Below are positions 34,872-43,992 of a DNA stretch of 64,000 bases, piece after piece. The DNA comes from an uncultured Lachnospiraceae bacterium (GTDB lineage: Bacteria; Bacillota; Clostridia; Lachnospirales; Lachnospiraceae): positions 124,001-188,000 of the forward strand of contig CALWIA010000010.1 in assembly GCA_944380605.1 (NCBI GenBank). The letters are read 5' to 3'. Below the pieces are notes generated by a model. That model saw only the letters and a program-made list of their open reading frames with translations. It was not told the DNA's origin and did not search any database. Within the stretch, counting starts at the first letter, position 1. The number at the start of each line of letters is the position of its first letter. A program made the translations under genes and the position numbers.

Positions 34872-35327
34872 CTATACGTCCGGATCGCCTGGCCGCTTCC
34901 AGACCTCCTGCAGAACAATGTCCGTGATGAAATCTATGTGGATCTCTCTTCCATCCGCAAGCATCACCCGTCTGTGGACCGGATCCACCCGGCGGACCTC
35001 CCCCTCGGCGGTCACATAGGTGCCGCCGTCTTTGCGAGTATCGGGGCGGAAATAGGTGAAGGACGCCCGAACCGCTTCCGAGCCGGCCAGTTGATTCAGC
35101 TTCCAGTCCAGTTCCTGCCGCCGGTCTTCCTCCAGTTCGGCTTTCGGTTCCGTATATCTGGCGGTCTCCCGCACCGCGTCCTCATAGCCGGACAGCGCCG
35201 CGAAAGGAGAAAACTGAGCGGCCCGTTCTTCCATGGACATCGGCGGGTGGCGTCTGGAAACCGGCCGGGAAAGGTACAGCATATCCGCGTAGTCCTCCGC
35301 CGTCCGTTCTCCTGCTTTTTTCTTCAT
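34872..35327 (-). CDS. YolD-like protein
   Basis: A 151-residue protein of the YolD-like type. MSMEERAAQFSPFAALSGYE is the recognisable family stretch, followed by an alpha-helical segment and a C-terminal beta-rich region (EVRRVDPVHRRVMLADG). In Firmicutes such proteins are usually encoded beside a Y-family polymerase, exactly as here; the ATG overlaps the polymerase stop (ATGA). The likely role is as partner of the polymerase in the DNA damage response. Confidence 0.82.
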   Translation of the reverse strand: MKKKAGERTAEDYADMLYLSRPVSRRHPPMSMEERAAQFSPFAALSGYEDAVRETARYTEPKAELEEDRRQELDWKLNQLAGSEAVRASFTYFRPDTRKDGGTYVTAEGEVRRVDPVHRRVMLADGREIHIDFITDIVLQEVWKRPGDPDV

Positions 35328-36856
35328 GCCCGGTGCCCTCCGATCTGATTGTTCCGATCCTTTCCCGTCGCTCCCTCTTCCAGATTAACTCCTTTCAGAA
35401 TCGCGTTTTTTCCGTACTTTTTCTTAATGGACAGCATGGCCTCCTGCATCTTCCGCTCCCGTTCCTGCCGCTCCTTTTCCTGCTGCCGGTCCGGTCCGTC
35501 CTCTTCCAGCATGCCGCCGTCTCCGAACAGGCTCAGCTGTTCATAGGTTCCTTCCTGCCGGACTGCGGCTTCTTCCCGCACCCGTTCCGCCGTCAGATAC
35601 ACCCGCCGCACCAGCAGCGCCGGATCTGCGATCCGGTCAAACAGTTCCAGGGCGCCCCGCACCAGTTCCCTGGCCGACGAAGTTCTCCGGTCCAGGTGAA
35701 TGGTGCCGTGGGCATGTCTGGGCACGGCGCGTCCGTAGCGGTCCGAGGCCACTTCTCCTTTATATGCCTCCCGCCGCCGGGGATCCGTCAGGTTTTCCCG
35801 GTCGTATCCCAGCGTCAGCACCAGCTGTTCCGTCACCAGGCCTTTGTCCAGCAGCGACAGCGACAGCCCTTCCGCCATCTCATGGACGATCAGGCGGGCC
35901 TTGTCCTGCGGATAGGGCTCCGGCAGCACCTGCCCGGAGCCGACGCTGCTGTCTTTAGGCCGGTACGCCCTGATATCCGCGATGGTGCAGGGTTCAATGC
36001 CCCAGGCGTGGTCGATCAGAAGTTCCGCGTTGACGCCGAACAGCCGGTACAGCAGTTCTTCGTTGTAGTATTCATCTTCCCCGCCCAGGGAACAGCGGGC
36101 GATATCTCCCATGGTATACAGTCCGTGGGCCTCCAGCTTTTCGGCATATCCTTTTCCCACCCGCCAGAAATCCGTCAGCGGCCGGTGGGTCCACAGGGAT
36201 TTCCGGTAGCTGATCTCGTCCAGACAGGCGATGCGGACGCCGTACTCGTCCGGCGGAATGTGCTTGGCCTCAATGTCCATAGCCGCCTTGCACAGATACA
36301 GGTTGGTGCCGATGCCGGCGGCCGCTGTAATGCCGGTGGTCTCCAGCACATCCCGGATGATCTTTCCCGCCAGCTGGCGCGCCGTCAGCCCATAGATGTC
36401 CAGATACCCGGTGACATCCATAAATACCTCGTCGATGGAATAGACGTGCATGTCCTCCGGCGCGATGTACTTTAAATACACCTGGTAAATTTCCGTGCTC
36501 TTTTTCATATAAAGAGCCATGCGGGGCAAAGCGGTAATAAAATCCAGCGCCAGCCCCGGGCTGCGTTTCAGCTGCGGATCATCCCAGGAAGCCCCCTCCA
36601 GCCGGCCTCCCGGCGCCAGCCGCGCCCGTCCGGCGTTGATTTCCTTTACTTTCTGTATAACTTCAAAAAGCCTGGGCCTCCCCGGCACGCCCAGAGCGCG
36701 CAGAGCCGGGGAGACAGCCAGGCATATGGTCTTTTCCGTCCGGGAGGCATCCGCCACCACCAGATGGGTTTCCATGGGATCCAGTCCCCGTTCCAGGCAC
36801 TCCACGGAAGCGTAAAACGATTTGAGATCGATCACCAGATACGTTCTGTTTTTCAA
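35324..36856 (-). CDS. Y-family DNA polymerase (UvrX/ImpB type)
   Basis: A 510-residue translesion polymerase. The N-terminal DLKSFYASVECLERGLDP and catalytic YSIDEVFMDVTGY are the Y-family palm motifs. A little finger region follows, then QLSLFGD at about residue 440, a sliding-clamp binding motif. The end is a long charged helix (RQQEKERQERERKMQ). The start codon is TTG at 36856, behind GGGAGGGGAATGG; no ATG gives the same N-terminus. No LexA-type palindrome is visible upstream. It may be read from the purine permease transcript, 57 bases away with no terminator. Confidence 0.9.
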   Translation of the reverse strand: MKNRTYLVIDLKSFYASVECLERGLDPMETHLVVADASRTEKTICLAVSPALRALGVPGRPRLFEVIQKVKEINAGRARLAPGGRLEGASWDDPQLKRSPGLALDFITALPRMALYMKKSTEIYQVYLKYIAPEDMHVYSIDEVFMDVTGYLDIYGLTARQLAGKIIRDVLETTGITAAAGIGTNLYLCKAAMDIEAKHIPPDEYGVRIACLDEISYRKSLWTHRPLTDFWRVGKGYAEKLEAHGLYTMGDIARCSLGGEDEYYNEELLYRLFGVNAELLIDHAWGIEPCTIADIRAYRPKDSSVGSGQVLPEPYPQDKARLIVHEMAEGLSLSLLDKGLVTEQLVLTLGYDRENLTDPRRREAYKGEVASDRYGRAVPRHAHGTIHLDRRTSSARELVRGALELFDRIADPALLVRRVYLTAERVREEAAVRQEGTYEQLSLFGDGGMLEEDGPDRQQEKERQERERKMQEAMLSIKKKYGKNAILKGVNLEEGATGKDRNNQIGGHRA

Positions 36857-36913
36857 ACCATTCCCCTCCCTGTTTTCACGTGCCGGAACCAGGACCGCGC
36901 CGCCGCCTGTTTC

Positions 36914-38269
36914 CTACAGGCAGGCCAGCAGCACAAAATTCAGGACAAACAAGCCGGTGCACACCCACAGAATCGGATGCACTTCCTTTGCTTTTCCCTT
37001 GCAGATCTTCACGATGCAGTAGAACACAAATCCGGCGGCGATGCCGTAGGAGATGCTGTAGCACAGCGCCATGAAAATACCTGCAAAAAACGCGGGAATC
37101 GCCTCGTCCAGCTGATCCCAGTGAATCTCTTTAAAAGAAGAAGTCATCATCACGCCGACCATAACCAGCGCCGGTGCCGTAGCCGCAAAGGGAACCGCGC
37201 TGACAAAGGTGGCTAAAAACGCCGACAGGGCAAAGCAGATGGCCACTACTACGGAAGTCAGGCCGGTACGTCCGCCGGCTCCGATGCCGGAGGCGCTTTC
37301 CACAAACGTGGTGGTATTGGACGTGCCCAAAAGGGCGCCGATGGAAGTCGCCGTAGCATCCGCGAACAAAGCCCTGTCCAGTCTGGATTTAAATCCGGAG
37401 CTGCTCTCCATCATCCGCTCGTCCTCTTCGCTGAAAATGCCGCTGCGGCGGCCGGTTCCGATAAAGGTGCCGATGGTGTCAAAGGTATCCGAAATGCTGA
37501 AGGAGAAAATCGTAATCAGTACCAGCGGAATCTTGGCCGGTTCCGCAAACAGGCTTGTAATGCCGCCTTCCTTGAAAATCGCCAGCACCGTAGACGGAAG
37601 CGCCTGGCAGGCCTCGCGGAAACTGACCGTATCCGAAGGCGTCGTTACGCCGAAGGGAATTCCGATCAGAGTCGTCAGCACGATGGAAATCAGAATCGCG
37701 CCCTTCACCTGCATCACCAGAAGCACCACACTGATCAGCATGCCGATGAGGAATACCCAGAACGCCGGCTGGTTCAGCGTAGAAAGCGCCGGAACGCCGC
37801 CGCCGAAATTTATAATGCCCACATTCAGAAATCCTATGTACGCCACAAAGATGCCGATACCGCCGCCGATGGCGTTCTGCATGCTCAGCGGAATGGACTT
37901 AATGATGTATTTGCGCAGCTTGCTGACGGTCATCACCACGTTCAGGATGCCGCAGATAAACACCATGGACAGCGCCTGCTGCCAGGTAAATCCCAGTCCC
38001 GCGCATACGGTGTAGACAAAGAACGCGTTCATGCCCATGCCCGGCGCCTGGGCGTAGGGCACATTGGCCACCAGGCCCATAACCAGCGTGCCGATGATCG
38101 CCGCCAGAATTGTCGCCAGGAACACGGCGCCCCACTCCATGCCGGCCTGGGACAAAATGCCCGGGTTTACCACGATGATGTAGGACATGGCAAAAAAGGT
38201 GGTCAGACCCGCTACCACTTCTGTCCCCACAGATGTGCCGTTTTCTTTCAGTTTAAAAAACGTTTCCAT
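36914..38269 (-). CDS. NCS2-family purine permease (AzgA/PbuG type)
   Basis: A 451-residue permease with about twelve helices. VPYAQAPGMGMNAFFVYTV is the AzgA-family substrate region, and SGIGAGGRTGLTSVV and GTSNTTTFVESA are further conserved stretches. It probably takes up adenine, guanine or hypoxanthine. The ATG at 38269 follows GGAGGCTGTT; the in-frame ATG at 38281 is part of that site. Its promoter overlaps the end of the nucleosidase pseudogene. Confidence 0.92.
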   Translation of the reverse strand: METFFKLKENGTSVGTEVVAGLTTFFAMSYIIVVNPGILSQAGMEWGAVFLATILAAIIGTLVMGLVANVPYAQAPGMGMNAFFVYTVCAGLGFTWQQALSMVFICGILNVVMTVSKLRKYIIKSIPLSMQNAIGGGIGIFVAYIGFLNVGIINFGGGVPALSTLNQPAFWVFLIGMLISVVLLVMQVKGAILISIVLTTLIGIPFGVTTPSDTVSFREACQALPSTVLAIFKEGGITSLFAEPAKIPLVLITIFSFSISDTFDTIGTFIGTGRRSGIFSEEDERMMESSSGFKSRLDRALFADATATSIGALLGTSNTTTFVESASGIGAGGRTGLTSVVVAICFALSAFLATFVSAVPFAATAPALVMVGVMMTSSFKEIHWDQLDEAIPAFFAGIFMALCYSISYGIAAGFVFYCIVKICKGKAKEVHPILWVCTGLFVLNFVLLACL

Positions 38270-38320
38270 AACAGCCTCCATTTGATGAAATCTTTTTGTG
38301 CTCTGTTAAAAACCTTCCTT

Positions 38321-38349
38321 ATCGTATCACAAAGCGGCGGCAATCTCAA
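38321..38349 (-). promoter_or_regulatory. Promoter of the purine permease gene
   Basis: On the minus strand TTGAGA (38344-38349), a 17-base spacer and TACGAT (38321-38326). The TGA stop of the nucleosidase pseudogene (38346-38348) lies within the -35. Confidence 0.6.
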
Positions 38350-38757
38350 CTCTCTTTCAGTTCTTCCAGTATCCCCATCACCGCTTCCGCCGCCTTCTCC
38401 GACGCCTTCTCGCAGTTCTGCTCGAAATTCTCAATCCCCTTGTGTTCCGCCGTATCCGTTACCGTACGGACGCTTAAAAACGGAATCCTGTTGACATAGC
38501 AGACGTGAGCCGCGGCCGCCGACTCCATATCCACCGCCAGCGACGCGAAAGCCGCGCAGATCTCTTCCCGCCGGTGGTCTTCAATAAAGGCTTCCCCGGT
38601 GGCGATGGTGCCGAACCGGACAGGATCCGGAGACGCTTTTGCGTACCGTCTGGCGGCGTCCAGCAGAGCCGGGTCCGCCTGGAAATTCTATGTTCATCCG
38701 TGTCAGAAAAGGCGCCAGCTCTGTATCGCTGGCGCACAAAATCCCGATTCTTTTCAT
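38346..38757 (-). pseudogene. MTA/SAH nucleosidase pseudogene with internal deletion
   Basis: Remains of 5'-methylthioadenosine/S-adenosylhomocysteine nucleosidase. The ATG at 38757 opens MKRIGILCASDTELAPFL, the start of the enzyme, but after about 25 codons the frame shifts near 38682-38692. The other frame then gives the C-terminal third: DPALLDAARRYAK, GEAFIEDHRREE, VDMESAAAAHVCYV (catalytic region) and NFEQNCEKASEKAA. An estimated 95 or so middle codons are missing. In the first frame translation ends at a TGA near 38600. An in-frame late start giving 62 residues (38346-38534) is only the C-terminal piece. Confidence 0.85.
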
Positions 38758-38768
38758 ATCTATGTCCC

Positions 38769-40043
38769 TCAGGCCTCGTCGATAGCCTTTCCGATGTCAT
38801 GACGGAAATATTTTCCGGTGTAGTCGATCCAGCCCGCCGCTTCATAGGCGTTGGCTCTGGCTTCCTTAAGGTCCCTTCCCAGCGCCGTCACGCCCAGCAC
38901 CCGGCCTCCGTTTGTCACCGTCCGGCCTTCCCCGTCAAAACGGGTTCCGGCATGAAATACATAATATCCGTCAGCGCCCTGAAACTTCTCAAGACCGGAA
39001 ATCGCGAATCCCTTTTCGTAGTGCTCCGGATATCCTTCCGACGCCAGCACCACGCAGACCGCCGCGTTGTCTTCAAATTCCAGTTCGATCTGATCCAGCG
39101 TGCCGTCGATGCAGGCTTCAAACACGTCTACGATGTCGTTTTTCATTCGGGGCAGCACCACCTGGGTCTCCGGATCGCCGAACCTGGCATTGTATTCCAG
39201 AACCTTCGGCCCATCCTCCGTCAGCATCAGGCCGAAAAAGATTACCCCCTTAAATTCGCGGCCTTCCGCCCGCATGGCGTCCACCGTCGGCTGATAAATG
39301 TGCTCCCGGCAGAAAGCGTCTATTTCCTTCGTATAAAACGGACTGGGAGAAAACGTGCCCATGCCGCCGGTGTTCAGGCCCTGGTCACCGTCTTTGGCCC
39401 GCTTGTGGTCCTGTGCCGAGGTCATGACCCGGATGGTCTTTCCATCCACAAAGGTCAGCACCGACACTTCCCGGCCGGTCATAAATTCTTCCGCCACAAT
39501 GGTATCCCCTGCCGCGCCGAACTGCTTGTCCAGCATCAGCGTCCGGACGCCTTCCTCCGCCTCTTCTCTGGTCCGGCAGATCAGCACCCCTTTGCCAAGG
39601 GCCAGGCCATCCGCTTTCAGCACGATGGGCAGCTTCGCGGTTTTCACATATTCCAGGGCGTCCTCCGGCCTGTGAAAGGTTTCATAGGCCGCCGTGGGAA
39701 TCCCGTATTTTTTCATCAGTTCTTTGGAAAAGGCCTTGGAAGCTTCCAGCACCGCCGCCGCCTTTCTGGGGCCGAACACCCGCAGCCCCGCCGCTTCCAG
39801 AGCGTCCACGGCGCCTGCCGCCAGCGGATCGTCCGGGCCGACGACCACCAGATCCACCTCATGGCTTTTGGCGAATGCCGCCAGCTTGTCAAATTCCATG
39901 ACGCCAATATCCACGCACTCCGCCGTGCCTGCGATTCCCGCGTTGCCCGGCGCGCAGTACACCTTTTCCACCCGGGGGCTCTGCGCCGTCTTCCATGCGA
40001 TGGCGTGTTCTCTTCCGCCGCCGCCTACGATCAGTACTTTCAT
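38769..40043 (-). CDS. purD: Phosphoribosylamine-glycine ligase
   Basis: A 424-residue GAR synthetase, the second step of purine synthesis. It has the N-terminal [18 protein letters not shown], the ATP-grasp region with KADGLALGKGV and the metal-binding EYNARFGDPETQ. The ATG overlaps the purN stop (ATGA), with GAGGAGGAGCAGAC before it. It is the last gene of purE-M-N-D. Confidence 0.98.
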   Translation of the reverse strand: MKVLIVGGGGREHAIAWKTAQSPRVEKVYCAPGNAGIAGTAECVDIGVMEFDKLAAFAKSHEVDLVVVGPDDPLAAGAVDALEAAGLRVFGPRKAAAVLEASKAFSKELMKKYGIPTAAYETFHRPEDALEYVKTAKLPIVLKADGLALGKGVLICRTREEAEEGVRTLMLDKQFGAAGDTIVAEEFMTGREVSVLTFVDGKTIRVMTSAQDHKRAKDGDQGLNTGGMGTFSPSPFYTKEIDAFCREHIYQPTVDAMRAEGREFKGVIFFGLMLTEDGPKVLEYNARFGDPETQVVLPRMKNDIVDVFEACIDGTLDQIELEFEDNAAVCVVLASEGYPEHYEKGFAISGLEKFQGADGYYVFHAGTRFDGEGRTVTNGGRVLGVTALGRDLKEARANAYEAAGWIDYTGKYFRHDIGKAIDEA

Positions 40044-40657
40044 GTCTGCTCCTCCTCTGGCATCTGAATCCGATGATTGGCGATTCCGTCAATAGCCTGC
40101 GGCAGAATCTTCCACTCCGCCTGTTCCATCACCCGCCGCTGCAGGATTTCCGGCGTATCCCCGGGCAGCACCTCCACTGCCTTCTGCAGCAGGATGGGGC
40201 CGGAATCCACGCCTTCATCCACAATATGCACCGTTGCTCCCGTGACCTTGACCCCGCGCTTCAGCGCCGCCTCGTGCACCTTCAGCCCGTAATATCCCAC
40301 GCCGCAGAAAGAAGGGATCAGGGACGGATGGATGTTGATGATCCGGTTCCGGTACCGCCGGATCATGGCTGGAGGAATGGTCACCAGATAACCGGCCAGC
40401 ACAATCAGGTCCAGCCGGTATTCTTCCAGTTTCTCCATCAGAGCCTGGTAAAACAGGTCCCGGGTTTCAAAGGTCTTGGGCGAAACGCAAAGCGCGTCGA
40501 TGCCGTGCTTTCTGGCCCGCTCCAGGGCATATGCGCCGGGGTTGTTGCTGATTACCGTTTCTACCTGGGCATTGGTAATGGCTCCGCTGTCTATGGCGTC
40601 CAGAATAGCCTGGAGGTTGGTGCCGCCGCCGGACACCAGCACACCGATTCTCAGCAT
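40040..40657 (-). CDS. purN: Phosphoribosylglycinamide formyltransferase
   Basis: A 205-residue PurN that adds the formyl group from 10-formyl-tetrahydrofolate. [12 protein letters not shown] binds phosphate and [10 protein letters not shown] contains the catalytic His, with Asp in [12 protein letters not shown]. It starts inside the end of purM (7-base overlap) and overlaps purD. Confidence 0.97.
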   Translation of the reverse strand: MLRIGVLVSGGGTNLQAILDAIDSGAITNAQVETVISNNPGAYALERARKHGIDALCVSPKTFETRDLFYQALMEKLEEYRLDLIVLAGYLVTIPPAMIRRYRNRIINIHPSLIPSFCGVGYYGLKVHEAALKRGVKVTGATVHIVDEGVDSGPILLQKAVEVLPGDTPEILQRRVMEQAEWKILPQAIDGIANHRIQMPEEEQT

Positions 40658-41682
40658 ACCGTCACTCCCTTTTCTCCCGCTTCCACGGCGCCGATGACAT
40701 ACGGCGTCTCGCCTGCCGCGCGGATGGCCGCCATGGCCGCTTCCTGGTCCGCCGGATCCACCGCCACGATCATGCCGATGCCCATGTTGTAGGTATTGTA
40801 CATCACATGTTCTTCCACGCCGCCTTTTTCCGCCAGCATCCGGAAAATGGGAGGCACCGGATAGCTGTCTTTGCGGATTACGGCATGGACGCCGTCCTTC
40901 AGCATCCGGGGCACGTTCTCATAGAAGCCGCCGCCGGTAATGTGGCTGCAGGCTCTGACCCGCACGCCGGCTTCCTTTATGCTTTTCAGCGCTTTTACGT
41001 AAATCTTCGTCGGGGCGATCAGCGCCTCTCCCAGCGTCGTCCCCAGTTCATCGTACCAGGTATTCAGGCCTTCTTTCGTCAGTTCCTTCTCAAAGATCTT
41101 CCGTACCAACGAAAAACCGTTGCTGTGCACGCCGGAAGAAGCCATGCCGATCAGCACGTCTCCCGCCTTCAGGTCCCGGCCGTCGATCAGGTCCTTCCGG
41201 TCCACCGCGCCTACGGCAAATCCGGCCAGATCGTATTCGTCCTCCGGATAAAATCCCGGCATTTCCGCGGTCTCGCCGCCTACCAGCGCCGCCCCCGCCT
41301 GAATGCAGCCTTCCGCCACGCCGCTGACGATCTCCGCGATTTTTTCCGGCACGTTCTTTCCGCAGGCAATATAGTCCAGGAAAAACAGCGGCTCGCCTCC
41401 GGCGCAGGCCACGTCGTTGACGCACATAGCCACGCAGTCGATGCCCACCGTGTTGTGACGGTCCATAAGAAACGCCAGTTTCAGCTTGGTGCCTACGCCG
41501 TCGGTACCGGACAGCAGCACCGGATGCTCCATCCCCTTTATGGCTTCCAGAGAAAAGGCGCCGGAAAATCCGCCGATGCCGCCCATAACCTCCGGACGCA
41601 TGGTCGCCTTGACATGCTTTTTCATCAGTTCCACCGCTTTGTAGCCGGCCTCGATATCCACTCCTGCATTCTTGTAATCCAT
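40651..41682 (-). CDS. purM: Phosphoribosylformylglycinamidine cyclo-ligase
   Basis: A 343-residue AIR synthetase. [16 protein letters not shown] and [18 protein letters not shown] ([20 protein letters not shown]) are family motifs, and [13 protein letters not shown] is in the C-terminal domain. The ATG at 41682 follows GGAGGAACGT; an in-frame ATG at 41694 is part of this site. It follows purE by 16 bases. Confidence 0.97.
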   Translation of the reverse strand: MDYKNAGVDIEAGYKAVELMKKHVKATMRPEVMGGIGGFSGAFSLEAIKGMEHPVLLSGTDGVGTKLKLAFLMDRHNTVGIDCVAMCVNDVACAGGEPLFFLDYIACGKNVPEKIAEIVSGVAEGCIQAGAALVGGETAEMPGFYPEDEYDLAGFAVGAVDRKDLIDGRDLKAGDVLIGMASSGVHSNGFSLVRKIFEKELTKEGLNTWYDELGTTLGEALIAPTKIYVKALKSIKEAGVRVRACSHITGGGFYENVPRMLKDGVHAVIRKDSYPVPPIFRMLAEKGGVEEHVMYNTYNMGIGMIVAVDPADQEAAMAAIRAAGETPYVIGAVEAGEKGVTVC

Positions 41683-41698
41683 ACGTTCCTCCATTCCC

Positions 41699-42220
41699 TT
41701 AACGGTTCTTCATCTGTGCCAGATATTCTTTGTAGCCTATGGAATCCAGTTTCTCCGCCTTGGAAACCACGTCGTTTTTCAGAGACTCGCTGTACGCCTT
41801 CAGACGGGAAAGCAGTTCCGGATCGGAAACAGAAAGGATCTTCGCCGCCAGAATGCCCGCGTTGGTTCCTCCGTTTATGGCCACCGTGGCCACGGGAATG
41901 CCGGAAGGCATCTGCACAATGGAGTACAGGGAATCCACGCCGCCCAGGTCCGACGTCTTCATGGGAATGCCGATTACCGGCATGGGAAACAGCGCCGCGC
42001 ACATGCCCGGCAGATGCGCCGCCTTGCCGGCTCCCGCGATCACTACTTTCACGCCCTTTTCTTCCAGGGATTTCGCGTACTGAAAAAAGATATCCGGCTC
42101 TCTGTGGGCGGAAATCACCGTCATTTCAAATTCCACGCCCAGCTTTTCCAGAATGTCTGCCGCCTGTGCCATCACAGGCATATCCGAATCACTGCCCATA
42201 ACGATTGCAACCTTTGCCAT
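41699..42220 (-). CDS. purE: N5-carboxyaminoimidazole ribonucleotide mutase (class I PurE)
   Basis: A 173-residue Pur[10 protein letters not shown] at the start and SAHREPD with the catalytic His are typical of the bacterial class I enzyme, as is [11 protein letters not shown]. The partner purK, usual for this class, is not adjacent. It is the first gene of purE-M-N-D, with AGAGGAGAATGAGACC before the ATG and a leader that holds an AT-rich inverted repeat. Confidence 0.97.
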   Translation of the reverse strand: MAKVAIVMGSDSDMPVMAQAADILEKLGVEFEMTVISAHREPDIFFQYAKSLEEKGVKVVIAGAGKAAHLPGMCAALFPMPVIGIPMKTSDLGGVDSLYSIVQMPSGIPVATVAINGGTNAGILAAKILSVSDPELLSRLKAYSESLKNDVVSKAEKLDSIGYKEYLAQMKNR

Positions 42221-42266
42221 GGTCTCATTCTCCTCTGTGTATTCTGTAGATTATTAAATAGATACC

Positions 42267-42297
42267 GTTTATTTATTATTTGTACTAATAAATAAAC
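42267..42297. promoter_or_regulatory. AT-rich 12-base inverted repeat in the purE leader
   Basis: GTTTATTTATTA (42267-42278) and TAATAAATAAAC (42286-42297) are perfect arms around a 7-base spacer, in the leader between promoter and purE. It is not followed by Ts and does not match a purine riboswitch or the PurR box I know. It may be an operator or an RNA hairpin. Confidence 0.55.
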
Positions 42298-42327
42298 AAA
42301 TTTCATAAAGCAATGCTTATAGAAATT

Positions 42328-42356
42328 ATCATACCTGTTTTTCCGTCTTCCGTCAA
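42328..42356 (-). promoter_or_regulatory. Promoter of the pur operon
   Basis: On the minus strand TTGACG (42351-42356), a 17-base spacer and TATGAT (42328-42333). The TGA stop of malQ (42353-42355) is inside the -35. No terminator separates malQ from it. Confidence 0.7.
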
Positions 42357-43891
42357 CCACCGGAAACGCTTTTCTCCGGGAAATCCGCCGCCTGCCGGTT
42401 CCATCTGCCGTAGCGCCGGGTCATATCCCCTATGGTCCGGATGGTCTGCCGGTCCATCTGCCCCGGCAGAAGCCGCCATTTCCAGTTGGTTCCCACGGTA
42501 GACGGCACGTTGATCCTCGCCCGGTTGTCCAGCCCCAGATAGTCCTGGACCGGAATCACGCACATCCGGGCCCGGCTGCGCATGGCCAGGCTGACAAAGG
42601 ACAGGTGCAGCCGTTCCTCGGGAGTATAAAAATCCCACAGGTACTCTCTGGCCTTTTGCTGCTCCTCCGGCCGGATGGAACCGAACCACCCCCGTATGGT
42701 CTCGTTGTCGTGGGTGCCGGTATACACCACGCTGTTTTCCATGTAATTGTGAGGCAGATAGTCGCTGGCGCACCCCGAATCCCGGGAGTCAAAGGCAAAT
42801 TCCAGCACCTTCATTCCCGGATAGCCGCAGTCCTGCACCAGACGCCGCACCGAATCCGTCACATAGCCCAGATCCTCGGCGATCACGTCCCGCGGTCCGA
42901 GCGCCCGGGCCGCCGCCTGGAACAGTTCCCGCCCCGGCCCCTGTTCCCAGTGCCCGCCGATGGCCGTATCCGCGTCCGCCGGTATGGAGTAGTACTGGTC
43001 AAACCCCCGGAAGTGGTCGATCCGGACCACGTCGTACAGCCGGTAGCAGTATTCCAGGCGGCGGATCCACCACTGGTACCCCTGCGCCTTATGCCGGTCC
43101 CAGCGGTACAACGGGTTGCCCCACAGCTGGCCGGTGGCCGAAAATCCATCCGGCGGGCAGCCTGCCACCGCCAGCGGCCGGTTCTGCGCGTCCAGCTGGA
43201 ACAGCCGGGGATTGGCCCAGGTATCGGCGCTGTCCATGGCCACATAGATAGGGATGTCGCCGATGATCCGGATTCCCTTTCCATTGGCATAGGCTTTCAG
43301 CCGGCTCCACTGCCGGATAAACCAATACTGCAGATATCCGTAAAACGCCATCTCTTCTTTCAGGCGCTTCCTGCAGGCTTCCATCGCCTCTACCCGGCGC
43401 AGCCGGAGCTCCTCCGGCCACTGCGTCCACGCCCGTCCGCTGAACTGGTCTTTCAGCGCCATAAACAGCGTATAATCTTCCAGCCACCAGCGATTTTCCC
43501 GGCAGAACTCCTGAAATTCCGGTTCCTGTTCCCAGCTGCTGCGCCCAAAAGCCTTCCGCAGCAGGGGATACCGGTTCTGATACAGCAGCCGGTAGTCAAT
43601 GGAATCCGCCTGGCTGCCCCAGTCCGCCGCTTCACATTCCGCCCGGGTCAGAAGCCCTTCTTCCTGCAGTTCTTCCAGGCTGATAAAGTACGGATTGCCG
43701 GCGAAGGTGGAAAAGGACTGGTACGGAGAATCGCCGTAGCTGGTGGGCCCCAGGGGCAGAATCTGCCAGTAGGACTGGCCGGCTTCTGCCAGCTGATCCA
43801 CGAATTGATAGGCTTCCTTTGAAAAGCAGCCGATGCCGTAAGCCGACGGCAGGCTGAACACCGGAAGCAGAATACCGCTTTCCCGTCTCAT
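42353..43891 (-). CDS. malQ: 4-alpha-glucanotransferase
   Basis: A 512-residue GH77 amylomaltase that rearranges maltodextrins. The N-terminal GILLPVFSLPSAYGIG and GDIPIYVAMDSADTW are conserved; the nucleophile Asp lies in VVRIDHFRGF, the acid/base Glu in VIAEDLGYV, and GTHDNETIRG is the third catalytic stretch. GGGAGGCGTGTT precedes the ATG. Its promoter sits within the terminator of the HTH gene. Confidence 0.97.
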   Translation of the reverse strand: MRRESGILLPVFSLPSAYGIGCFSKEAYQFVDQLAEAGQSYWQILPLGPTSYGDSPYQSFSTFAGNPYFISLEELQEEGLLTRAECEAADWGSQADSIDYRLLYQNRYPLLRKAFGRSSWEQEPEFQEFCRENRWWLEDYTLFMALKDQFSGRAWTQWPEELRLRRVEAMEACRKRLKEEMAFYGYLQYWFIRQWSRLKAYANGKGIRIIGDIPIYVAMDSADTWANPRLFQLDAQNRPLAVAGCPPDGFSATGQLWGNPLYRWDRHKAQGYQWWIRRLEYCYRLYDVVRIDHFRGFDQYYSIPADADTAIGGHWEQGPGRELFQAAARALGPRDVIAEDLGYVTDSVRRLVQDCGYPGMKVLEFAFDSRDSGCASDYLPHNYMENSVVYTGTHDNETIRGWFGSIRPEEQQKAREYLWDFYTPEERLHLSFVSLAMRSRARMCVIPVQDYLGLDNRARINVPSTVGTNWKWRLLPGQMDRQTIRTIGDMTRRYGRWNRQAADFPEKSVSGG

Positions 43892-43918
43892 AACACGCCT
43901 CCCTTATTTTCTGTTTTC

Positions 43919-43947
43919 ACTATAAAACAAAACCGCCGCGAATGCAA
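43919..43947 (-). promoter_or_regulatory. Promoter of malQ
   Basis: On the minus strand TTGCAT (43942-43947), a 17-base spacer and TATAGT (43919-43924). The -35 is in the loop of the HTH-gene terminator and the spacer covers its 3' arm. Confidence 0.65.
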
Positions 43948-43958
43948 CCGCGGCGGCA
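43923..43958 (-). terminator. Terminator after the HTH gene
   Basis: A perfect eight-pair GC stem (CCGCCGCG, 43933-43940, with CGCGGCGG, 43949-43956) around an 8-base loop, followed on the minus strand by TTTTGTTTT. Confidence 0.8.
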
Positions 43959-43992
43959 GAAACTTCGATTCATCTGTCGGCATCACTGCCGG

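Noticed and set aside
36857..36913. LexA/SOS box before the Y-family polymerase
   Set aside because: No GAAC-N4-GTTC type palindrome is present in the short gap.
38474..38845. A second reading of the nucleosidase region as a novel gene
   Set aside because: Its sequence is the out-of-frame shadow of the pseudogene and overlaps purD; it has no ribosome site.
42221..42330. Purine riboswitch before purE
   Set aside because: The conserved aptamer junction pieces are missing; only an AT-rich inverted repeat is there.
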